Source: Desulfobacteraceae bacterium
Lineage (GTDB): Bacteria > Desulfobacterota > Syntrophobacteria > BM002
DNA: 6,223 nt
Direction of reading: 5' to 3'
Assembly (NCBI GenBank): GCA_002899795.1
Contig: PPDG01000183.1
Span: 1 to 6,223, forward strand
The notes under the pieces were generated by a model that had not been told where the DNA came from, ran no database searches, and saw only the letters and a list, made by a program, of their open reading frames with translations. A program made the position numbers and the translations under genes. The first letter of the stretch is position 1. Each line of letters starts with the position of its first letter. Of the stretch, positions 1 to 4,210 are shown one piece after another.

Positions 1-6
1 ATTTTT

Positions 7-69
7 GCCGGCTGTCCGCTGCCCGCTGTATTTCCCTATGCCCTCTGCCTTACTCAATCCTCTAATTCC
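7..69. repeat. Degenerate 7-bp tandem tract, pyrimidine-rich
   Basis: The tract reads in 7-bp steps: GCCGGCT, GTCCGCT, GCCCGCT, GTATTTC, CCTATGC, CCTCTGC, CTTACTC, AATCCTC, TAATTCC. The first three units are clearly related; the later ones keep only the period and the pyrimidine bias. It resembles the tract at 3318-3401. No gene is seen in 1-190. Confidence 0.5.
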
Positions 70-87
70 CCATCAAAAATATTCCAC

Positions 88-116
88 TTGACAGCTTTTT
101 TCGAAGAGTTTAACAT
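88..116 (+). promoter_or_regulatory. Sigma-70 type promoter of the 191-733 RHH gene
   Basis: A perfect -35 box TTGACA (88-93) is followed by a 17-bp spacer and TAACAT (111-116), which matches 4 of 6 bases of the -10 consensus. Transcription would start near 123, giving a leader of about 68 nt that contains the palindrome at 131-154. The prediction rests on sequence match and position only. Confidence 0.65.
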
Positions 117-192
117 GATGCTAACAAATGCGTTAGCGATACGGATCGCTAACGTCACTGTTAACATCCCATTATACAAGGTGTTTAGCGAT
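110..192 (+). promoter_or_regulatory. Palindromic operator with extra half-sites
   Basis: The core is a perfect inverted repeat, CGTTAGCGAT (131-140), spacer ACGG, ATCGCTAACG (145-154), just downstream of the predicted transcription start. Related half-sites lie at 120-125 (GCTAAC) and 184-192 (TTTAGCGAT, 8 of 9 matches to the left arm, overlapping the start codon). TTAACAT occurs at 110-116 (over the -10 box) and at 161-167. This suits binding by a dimeric or tetrameric RHH repressor, most simply the product of the next gene. In RNA the same core would form a 10-bp hairpin, so a leader-RNA role is the alternative. Confidence 0.55.
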
Positions 193-733
193 GGCAAGTA
201 AAACATTGGGATTCAGACTCCCAGAAGAGACCTGGAAGAAGTTGGAGGCCGAGGCTCAAAGCAAAAGTGTATCCATGACGGATCTAGCTCGGCAAAAAGT
301 GATGCTTTCGACGGATTTTGAAGGACCAGTCCAAAAGCTATTTGATCATTACAGTACCACGCTCAATATCTCCAGACATGAAGTAATTGAGGCAATTTTG
401 ACAGACTACGTTGCCATGCACCAGGCGCATCTTGATATTTGGGGTCCTGGTAAGCTGATACTAGAGGAATTTGTATTTACCGAAAACGGACTAATGCGGG
501 GACGGGAGTTATTCGAGGTGAGGAAAGCTGTCCACGCCCGGGAATTCAAAAGGGAAAAGGTCAAAGTATTATTGGAAGAAGAACAAACGGTGGGTCGAGA
601 CAGAATGAGCAAAGAGGACAGGGAATGGCTCAATGCCAATCTCCATCTAATCCACCTTCCTCATGGCAAGGGTTTGCCGAAAAAATCAGCTTCCCAGTGG
701 ATATCTAAACTAGGGAGACAGAAGAAAGAGTAG
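191..733 (+). CDS. Ribbon-helix-helix domain protein, probable autoregulator
   Basis: The protein has 180 aa. Residues 4-38 look like an RHH (CopG/Arc-type) DNA-binding unit: a short strand (KTLGFRLP, 4-11), helix A (about 12-25) and helix B beginning at SMTDLARQKV (28-37). A helical segment at about 46-80 (ISRHEVIEAILTDYV) could be a second RHH-like helix pair or an oligomerisation domain. The rest, from about 100, is highly charged and Lys/Arg/Glu-rich. It is much longer than a typical antitoxin of 45-90 aa, and no toxin gene follows, since the next gene is convergent. The ATG at 191 has AAGG at 178-181 and is preceded by a promoter and palindrome, which suggests autoregulation. The last codons (from about 716) run into the purine-rich 7-bp repeat that follows. 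The RHH fold is fairly clear; the target genes are unknown. Confidence 0.75.
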   Translation: MASKTLGFRLPEETWKKLEAEAQSKSVSMTDLARQKVMLSTDFEGPVQKLFDHYSTTLNISRHEVIEAILTDYVAMHQAHLDIWGPGKLILEEFVFTENGLMRGRELFEVRKAVHAREFKREKVKVLLEEEQTVGRDRMSKEDREWLNANLHLIHLPHGKGLPKKSASQWISKLGRQKKE

Positions 734-736
734 AAC

Positions 737-813
737 ACAGGAGACAGGAGATAGAAGTCAGAGGTCGGAAGTCAGAGGTCAGAGGACAGAAGACAAAGGA
801 AAGAAGAAAGGGA
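737..813. repeat. Purine-rich 7-bp tandem array, 11 units
   Basis: Eleven uninterrupted 7-bp units: ACAGGAG twice, ATAGAAG, TCAGAGG, TCGGAAG, TCAGAGG twice, ACAGAAG, ACAAAGG, AAAGAAG, AAAGGGA. The consensus is roughly WCAGARG. The array begins right after the RHH gene stop codon and overlaps the left block of the REP-like element. Confidence 0.8.
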
Positions 814-911
814 TTATCCTGTGGGAGCGGCTTTCCCCGACCTGCCTGTCCCGGGCGTAGTCCCGGGGAGCCTGTCGAAGGTCAGCCGCGATCTTGCGCT
901 TTGACCGATTT
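797..911 (+). repeat. REP-like palindromic element, copy A (interrupted)
   Basis: Two blocks, 797-836 and 884-911, match the reverse complement of 4135-4174 and 4107-4134 with one mismatch each. Joined, they hold a hairpin with arms GCGGCT (827-832) and AGCCGC (884-889) and loop TTCC. In this copy 47 bp are inserted right after the TTCC loop. The element lies between the convergent 3' ends of the RHH gene and lhgO, a usual place for REP elements, where it could act on termination or mRNA stability. No REP-associated transposase is in the window. Confidence 0.8.
837..883. mobile_element. 47-bp palindromic insert nested in REP-like copy A
   Basis: This stretch is absent from the otherwise matching copy at 4107-4174. 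Near its ends are the inverted arms GACCT (839-843) and AGGTC (879-883). Inside are two CCCGGG sites (850-855 and 862-867) separated by CGTAGT, and a direct repeat GCCTGTC (844-850 and 870-876). The part GAGCCTGTCGAAGG resembles a short repeat motif I recall from many bacterial genomes. It is best read as a non-coding miniature hairpin element that landed in the loop of the host hairpin. The alternative is loss of 47 bp from the other copy. Confidence 0.6.
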
Positions 912-920
912 CAACGATTT

Positions 921-955
921 ACCGTTCACCGCTTGCCGCTTACCGTTGACCTCTT
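921..955. repeat. 7-bp tandem array next to the lhgO stop
   Basis: Five 7-bp units: ACCGTTC, ACCGCTT, GCCGCTT, ACCGTTG, ACCTCTT. On the minus strand these resemble the GGTAAAC-type units at 3216-3264. The array ends immediately before the lhgO stop codon (957-959). Two 9-bp units (CTTTGACCG, ATTTCAACG, 899-916) lie just before it. Confidence 0.65.
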
Positions 956-956
956 A

Positions 957-2153
957 CTAACCAAAATAGTCTTTTACTATTTTTTGTGCCAGATCCATGG
1001 AGCTGGTAAAGGCCGGGGACACAGGATTGAGTATATGGATGCTATTTTCTTCCTTCAGCACGAGAAAATCCAAGACCAGTTCTTTTTTATCCCAATCCAC
1101 CAGTTGGGCGCGAATTCCAACCTTATCTGCAGGTTCGATATCTCTCGGATGTAGCTCTTTTACTAGTTTTGACGCGCTGTTAAAGAAAAATGGGGCTAGG
1201 TACTTCTTTGGTTCCTTCAAGGCCACATCCCTGAACTTGGGGTTGGCAAAAAAGAGAACCGCGTCTCGGAAGAGTATTGCTAACCCTTCCGCATCGATTC
1301 CCTCTATCAGACCGTAGTTCTCCCGTCCTAAGGCTGGGATGGCGGTTGGCCCCAGATACACTTCACCATGGGCGCTTCTGGTGAAATGAATTCCGAGAAA
1401 AGGGTTGCGAATGTCTGGAACCGGGTAGATGTTCCCGCGTACCATGTGTACTTTGTGCTTTTTCAGCTTCTTATAGATGCCTTTGAAGGGAATCATGCGG
1501 AGATTCAAGCCTAGATTGAAGGCCCGGGCTACACGGTCACAATGAGCACCTGCGGCGTTTATGAAGTAGTTGAATCCTATATCACCGCGGCTTGTGAGTG
1601 CGGTGGAACTACCCCTCGTGCCCACGAAGGCGCAGTTAAGGAAAAATTGTACTTTACCAGTGGAGACCAGGTCAGCTTGCAAACTCAACATAACCTTTTT
1701 GGGGTCAACAACTGCAGTATCATGAGAATAGATGGCGTTCTCTACAGTTCTGGCGTTGGGCTCTATCTCCGCGAGTTGCTGTTGGTCGATTATATCTACT
1801 CTGGCGCCGTTGGCGATTGCCCGTTGGTAGAGTTCTTTCAGGGTGGGGATTTCTTTCTCGTTCCGGGCGACAATTACCTTTCCGGTTTCCAGCAGCGGCA
1901 GTTCTTTTTCCTTACAGTAGTCCCGCATCAGGAAGTTGCCACTCAGACAAGATCTGCCCTTCAGACTATCCGGGGCATAGTAAATGCCAGCGTGCAGCAC
2001 TCCGCTGTTGCGCCCGGAAGCGTGTTTGGCTAAATCCTTTTCTTTGTCAATGATAATAATGTCTTGGTAGCCCTTCTGGACCAACTCTCGGGCAATGGTA
2101 AGGCCGATGATACCACCACCAACGATGAGGATATCTCCGTTCGCTTTGGACAT
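957..2153 (-). CDS. lhgO: L-2-hydroxyglutarate oxidase/dehydrogenase family, FAD-dependent
   Basis: The 398-aa protein belongs to the DAO (D-amino acid oxidase-like) fold and has the usual length of LhgO. Known family members oxidise L-2-hydroxyglutarate to 2-oxoglutarate and pass electrons to the membrane quinone pool or to oxygen. Visible marks are the dinucleotide-binding motif GGGIIG (12-17) with an acidic residue ending the second strand (IIDKE, 34-38); the family signature SGRNSGVLHAG (47-56 region); a second FAD-contact segment NAAGAHCDRVA (199-209); FKGIYKKL (223-230); VPDIRNPFLGIHFTR (245-259); GIRAQ (346-350); and the C-terminal ILNPVSPAFTSS (374-385) that closes the FAD site. The ATG at 2153 follows GAGG with a 7-nt spacing. 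It seems to be transcribed alone, convergent with the RHH gene. The exact substrate is inferred from family; another 2-hydroxyacid or glycerol-3-phosphate-like substrate is possible. Confidence 0.85.
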   Translation of the reverse strand: MSKANGDILIVGGGIIGLTIARELVQKGYQDIIIIDKEKDLAKHASGRNSGVLHAGIYYAPDSLKGRSCLSGNFLMRDYCKEKELPLLETGKVIVARNEKEIPTLKELYQRAIANGARVDIIDQQQLAEIEPNARTVENAIYSHDTAVVDPKKVMLSLQADLVSTGKVQFFLNCAFVGTRGSSTALTSRGDIGFNYFINAAGAHCDRVARAFNLGLNLRMIPFKGIYKKLKKHKVHMVRGNIYPVPDIRNPFLGIHFTRSAHGEVYLGPTAIPALGRENYGLIEGIDAEGLAILFRDAVLFFANPKFRDVALKEPKKYLAPFFFNSASKLVKELHPRDIEPADKVGIRAQLVDWDKKELVLDFLVLKEENSIHILNPVSPAFTSSMDLAQKIVKDYFG

Positions 2154-2156
2154 AAC

Positions 2157-2205
2157 CTTTCCTCTGATCTCTGACCTCTGATTATTGAGCCCCGGCCCCT
2201 GATCT
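2157..2205. repeat. 7-bp tandem array containing the lhgO ribosome binding site
   Basis: Seven in-phase 7-bp units: CTTTCCT, CTGATCT, CTGACCT, CTGATTA, TTGAGCC, CCGGCCC, CTGATCT. On the minus strand the first unit plus the next base give AGAGGAAAG, which contains the Shine-Dalgarno sequence used by lhgO (GAGG at 2164-2161, 7 nt from ATG). Confidence 0.65.
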
Positions 2206-2206
2206 C

Positions 2207-2254
2207 AGTATACTTATACCGGCCAAAAGAGGAAGGACTTTTAATCCGGATTAA
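2207..2254 (-). promoter_or_regulatory. Candidate lhgO promoter with upstream 14-bp palindrome
   Basis: TTAATCCGGATTAA (2241-2254) is a perfect 14-bp palindrome. On the minus strand two overlapping -10-like boxes follow, TATAAG (2218-2213) and TATACT (2212-2207), neither with a good -35 box. The palindrome would be centred about 41 to 47 bp upstream of the start implied by either box, which is the position of an activator at a class II promoter. This is a weak prediction; the palindrome itself is certain. Confidence 0.35.
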
Positions 2255-2358
2255 TCCTTTTGAGCCAAATCAATCAATCTGCTTGATTTACTGCAGGTCA
2301 AGAGCGCATGGTTGGATGGGGGAGAAGGGGTTCTGGTGATTTAAGGTGCTCGTTGGTC

Positions 2359-3069
2359 TTACAATGGGGACAAGCGAGCATAGCGGGAAAGGCGCCAGAG
2401 CTCCGCTTCATTTTTTTGAATTGCTCGCTCTTCTTCCTTATTGAGTCTGTCAGCTTTGCGTAGAGCGGCCTTCTGGACAAGCAGCAGCTTTTGCCCAATA
2501 CGGTCAAGAGCTTCGTTGAGACTGGCCCGGCGCTCTTCTTCCTTCTTGGCGGTTTCAAAACGGTGCAGGGCGGCAACTGTTCGACGATTCACCTCTTGCC
2601 AATCCAGCCTTTCTCCCGCTTCATCGAGATGTACACTGTATAGCCCGGCATAGCAGCTTGAGAGTACACCAAGGCGCAACTCTCGCCAGACTTGGGAATT
2701 TATTGCCTTGAGGCGGCGCTGAATCTCCTCGAGACTATAGAGGTCGTGGGTTTCAGGTAGGGGTGGCTTCGCTGGTTTACGGCCCAAGATACGGGACAAC
2801 CAAGGTCGTCTTGAGCCTGATAAGGGAGTTCTTTCAGATTGGGCAAAAACTGTAGTGAGACCCTTTGCGTAGGCTTCATATTTACGCCCTTTTTGGGTCT
2901 TGAGGAAGAGTGTGCAGCCTTCCGCCATATGGAAACCCCACAGGGCTCCTACAATCAGCCCCACCAATCCTCCCACGCCGCTGTTCAGCCAGGATCCCAC
3001 AGCAATACCCCAGAGGGATCCTGAAAGAACCAACAGAAGACCGAAAAGATCTGCTAACAGTTGCTCCAT
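2359..3069 (-). CDS. Unrecognised membrane protein with coiled-coil tail
   Basis: I do not recognise the family. From the ATG at 3069 the protein has 236 aa. Residues about 5-48 are hydrophobic and Gly-rich (LLLVLSGSLWGIAVG, then GVGGLVGLIVGALWG), like a pair of membrane helices or a glycine-zipper hairpin. A basic, Pro-rich linker follows (about 60-105), then a charged helical region to the end with likely coiled coil (FETAKKEEERRASLNEALDRIG and AALRKADRLNKEEERAIQ regions). The long soluble tail is probably cytoplasmic. An upstream in-frame ATG at 3099 would add 10 residues, but the predicted sigma-54 start near 3106 would leave it only a few bases of leader and no ribosome binding site, so I prefer 3069, where AAGGAAAG lies upstream. 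Membrane topology is fairly safe; function is unknown. Confidence 0.6.
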   Translation of the reverse strand: MEQLLADLFGLLLVLSGSLWGIAVGSWLNSGVGGLVGLIVGALWGFHMAEGCTLFLKTQKGRKYEAYAKGLTTVFAQSERTPLSGSRRPWLSRILGRKPAKPPLPETHDLYSLEEIQRRLKAINSQVWRELRLGVLSSCYAGLYSVHLDEAGERLDWQEVNRRTVAALHRFETAKKEEERRASLNEALDRIGQKLLLVQKAALRKADRLNKEEERAIQKNEAELWRLSRYARLSPL

Positions 3070-3116
3070 CTTGCCAGACTTTCCTTTGCATGAGATCATC
3101 TAACATATTGGATTTA

Positions 3117-3133
3117 AGCAACAAACGTGCCAG
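3117..3133 (-). promoter_or_regulatory. Sigma-54 (RpoN) -24/-12 promoter of the 2359-3069 gene
   Basis: The minus strand reads CTGGCACGTTTGTTGCT from 3133 to 3117. This matches the sigma-54 consensus (YTGGCACG, four bases, TTGCW) at every defined position, with the invariant GG (3131-3130) and GC (3119-3118) separated by exactly 10 bases. Transcription would begin near 3106 and give a leader of about 37 nt to the ATG at 3069. Such promoters need an enhancer-binding ATPase bound roughly 80-200 bp upstream, here inside the tandem arrays at 3173-3307. Confidence 0.75.
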
Positions 3134-3140
3134 AGAGAAG

Positions 3141-3168
3141 ATTTAAGATTATAGATTGTAGATTGCGC
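3141..3168. repeat. 7-bp tandem array, ATTGTAG type
   Basis: Four units: ATTTAAG, ATTATAG, ATTGTAG, ATTGCGC. It opens a gene-free stretch (3134-3470) that is made almost entirely of short tandem arrays; I see no gene or RNA in it. Confidence 0.6.
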
Positions 3169-3172
3169 TTTT

Positions 3173-3208
3173 CGTTGAAGTCGTAGAAATCGTTCAAGTC
3201 GTTCAAGT
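3173..3208. repeat. 9-bp tandem array, CGTTCAAGT type
   Basis: Four units: CGTTGAAGT, CGTAGAAAT, CGTTCAAGT, CGTTCAAGT, followed by a partial unit CGTAAAT (3209-3215) that leads into the next array. The same 9-bp family occurs at 4066-4119. Confidence 0.8.
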
Positions 3209-3215
3209 CGTAAAT

Positions 3216-3264
3216 CGTAAACAGTAAACAGTAAGCAGTAAGCGGTAAACGGTAAACGGTAAAC
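3216..3264. repeat. 7-bp tandem array, GGTAAAC type, 7 units
   Basis: Seven contiguous units: CGTAAAC, AGTAAAC, AGTAAGC, AGTAAGC, GGTAAAC, GGTAAAC, GGTAAAC. This is the most regular array in the window. Variants are grouped (AGTAAGC twice, GGTAAAC three times), as expected from recent local duplication. Confidence 0.88.
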
Positions 3265-3279
3265 AATTCATCTGTTTGA

Positions 3280-3307
3280 CTAATTCTCTAATTTTTTAAT
3301 TCTCTAA
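3280..3307. repeat. AT-rich 7-bp tandem tract
   Basis: Four loosely related units: CTAATTC, TCTAATT, TTTTAAT, TCTCTAA. It lies between the GGTAAAC array and the CTGMCTY array. Confidence 0.45.
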
Positions 3308-3317
3308 TAAACCTATT

Positions 3318-3401
3318 CTGTCCTCTGATCTCTGACTTCCGACTTCTGTCATCTTTCCTCTCCTTGTTGCCTACTGCCCCCTGCCTCCTGCCAGCTGCAT
3401 T
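3318..3401. repeat. Pyrimidine-rich 7-bp tandem array, about 12 units
   Basis: Twelve 7-bp units: CTGTCCT, CTGATCT, CTGACTT, CCGACTT, CTGTCAT, CTTTCCT, CTCCTTG, TTGCCTA, CTGCCCC, CTGCCTC, CTGCCAG, CTGCATT. Most begin with CTG. It is the reverse-complement type of the array at 737-813 and ends 69 bp before the small RHH gene. Confidence 0.75.
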
Positions 3402-3470
3402 TTCCTTGCGTTCTTTACCTCCCCCTGATAGTAATAAAACCCAGCGCAAAAACTCATAGGGGGATGACGC

Positions 3471-3656
3471 ATGGGAACACTGAGTCTCAAAAACTTTCCT
3501 GATGATCTGCACGAACAGGCCAAATCTAGAGCTGCTCTGGAGGGGATTACTCTTGAAGAACTCGTTGAGCAGGCAGTGTCCGGGTATCTGGCAAGCCCCA
3601 TCACCCTCGACGTCGAGGAAGTGATTGTGAAGAAGAAGGACTCTGAGGAAAAATAG
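3471..3656 (+). CDS. Small ribbon-helix-helix (FitA/Arc-like) protein
   Basis: The 61-aa protein is almost wholly one RHH unit: strand TLSLKNFP (3-10), helix A (about 11-23, DDLHEQAKSRAAL), the tight turn EGIT, helix B (about 28-40, LEELVEQAVSGYL), and a short acidic/basic tail. It resembles FitA-like antitoxins of VapBC-type modules, in which the RHH binds DNA and the tail blocks a PIN-domain toxin. No toxin follows: the next gene, 11 nt downstream, is a PilZ protein. It is therefore more likely a stand-alone regulator of this operon, or an orphan antitoxin. AGGGGG (3458-3463) lies 7 nt before the ATG at 3471. An ATG at 3464 is out of frame. Confidence 0.8.
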   Translation: MGTLSLKNFPDDLHEQAKSRAALEGITLEELVEQAVSGYLASPITLDVEEVIVKKKDSEEK

Positions 3657-3667
3657 GTGAGGGGAAA

Positions 3668-3991
3668 ATGAAGGAATGCCGGCGCTTTGCGCGCAAGAAT
3701 ATGGATGGCGAAGTCAAAATCTTTACCAATGGGGGTATTCACCTGGGGGGGCTCAGGGATATATCCGAGGGCGGCCTGGCGGTAACAACAGCGACGCCTT
3801 ATGAAGTGGGATATGAAATGTTTGTTTCTATCGAACTGCCCGAGGCAGTGGAAACGCTTACTGCATTGGCCGAAGTAGTCTGGGTTGATCCCCTGGAGGC
3901 TACGTTCCACCCAACAGGCATGGGTCTGAAATTTCTGGCTCTGAAAGAAGAGGATTACTACAAGCTGGAGAAGATTCTGGAGCTAGTCTAG
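3668..3991 (+). CDS. PilZ domain protein, probable c-di-GMP receptor
   Basis: The 107-aa protein is a single PilZ domain. Both c-di-GMP-binding motifs are intact: RxxxR as RRFAR (5-9) and (D/N)xSxxG as DISEGG (31-36). The C-terminal GMGLKF (84-89) is typical of the last barrel strand, followed by a helix (about 94-107). In known PilZ proteins the Arg residues grip the dinucleotide and the domain then changes its contact with a partner controlling motility, exopolysaccharide or transcription; the partner here is not visible. GAGG (3659-3662) lies 5 nt before the ATG. The gene is 11 nt downstream of the small RHH gene, so the two are surely co-transcribed. Confidence 0.88.
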   Translation: MKECRRFARKNMDGEVKIFTNGGIHLGGLRDISEGGLAVTTATPYEVGYEMFVSIELPEAVETLTALAEVVWVDPLEATFHPTGMGLKFLALKEEDYYKLEKILELV

Positions 3992-3995
3992 GGTA

Positions 3996-4031
3996 GGCGG
4001 GAAAGGCGAGAAAAGCGAGAAAGGTGAGAAG
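3996..4031. repeat. 9-bp tandem array, GGCGAGAAA type
   Basis: Four units just after the PilZ stop codon: GGCGGGAAA, GGCGAGAAA, AGCGAGAAA, GGTGAGAAG. The last unit is also the left arm of the hairpin at 4023-4045. Confidence 0.75.
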
Positions 4032-4045
4032 GACAGCCTTTCACC
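4023..4045 (+). terminator. Possible hairpin terminator after the PilZ gene
   Basis: GGTGAGAAGG (4023-4032) pairs with CCTTTCACC (4037-4045) as a 9-bp stem with one bulged G and loop ACAG, 31 nt after the PilZ stop. No T-run follows, so it is not a classic intrinsic terminator. Confidence 0.3.
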
Positions 4046-4065
4046 GTCAGCGATAAGCGGTAGAT

Positions 4066-4119
4066 CGTTGAAGTTGTGTGAATCCTAGAAGTCGTAAAAG
4101 TCTTAGAAATCGTTCAAAG
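4066..4119. repeat. 9-bp tandem array, six degenerate units
   Basis: Units are CGTTGAAGT, TGTGTGAAT, CCTAGAAGT, CGTAAAAGT, CTTAGAAAT, CGTTCAAAG. They belong to the family of the array at 3173-3208 and overlap the REP-like copy B. Four loosely related 7-bp steps (TCACCGT, CAGCGAT, AAGCGGT, AGATCGT, 4041-4068) precede them. Confidence 0.65.
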
Positions 4120-4174
4120 CGCAAGATCGCGGCTGGAAAGCCGCTCCCACAGGAGAATCCCTTTCTTCTTTCCT
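4107..4174 (-). repeat. REP-like palindromic element, copy B (uninterrupted)
   Basis: This is the inverted copy of 797-836 plus 884-911, 68 bp with two mismatches in all. It contains the hairpin GCGGCT (4129-4134), loop GGAA, AGCCGC (4139-4144). It lies between the convergent ends of the PilZ gene and the helicase gene. On the minus strand its left flank, AGAAGTCAGAGGAAAGAAG, is a short version of the purine-rich 7-bp array beside copy A. Confidence 0.8.
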
Positions 4175-4210
4175 CTGACTTCTACCGATTACAACAATTA
4201 TGACTCATTA

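Noticed and set aside
1542..2033. 163-codon plus-strand open frame
   Set aside because: It lies wholly antisense to lhgO, whose family motifs run through the whole length.
2882..3124. 80-codon minus-strand open frame overlapping the start of the membrane protein
   Set aside because: It is a different frame of the same region without the hydrophobic pattern, and its first ATG lies upstream of the likely transcript start.
3134..3420. CRISPR array
   Set aside because: The units are 7 or 9 bp and directly contiguous, with no 25-40 bp repeats separated by unique spacers, and no cas gene is present.
3406..3437. Sigma-70 promoter for the RHH-PilZ operon
   Set aside because: TTGCGT and TAGTAA/TAATAA match only about half of the consensus each; too weak to call, although a promoter must lie in this region.
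3288..3512. 74-codon minus-strand open frame
   Set aside because: It is a translation of the pyrimidine-rich 7-bp array and the antisense of the small RHH gene start.
3371..3910. 179-codon minus-strand open frame
   Set aside because: It is antisense to the RHH-PilZ operon, runs into the tandem array, has no recognisable domain and no ribosome binding site; the plus-strand genes have clear motifs.
3471..3991. Toxin-antitoxin module
   Set aside because: The second gene is a PilZ domain protein with intact c-di-GMP motifs, not a PIN, RelE or other toxin.
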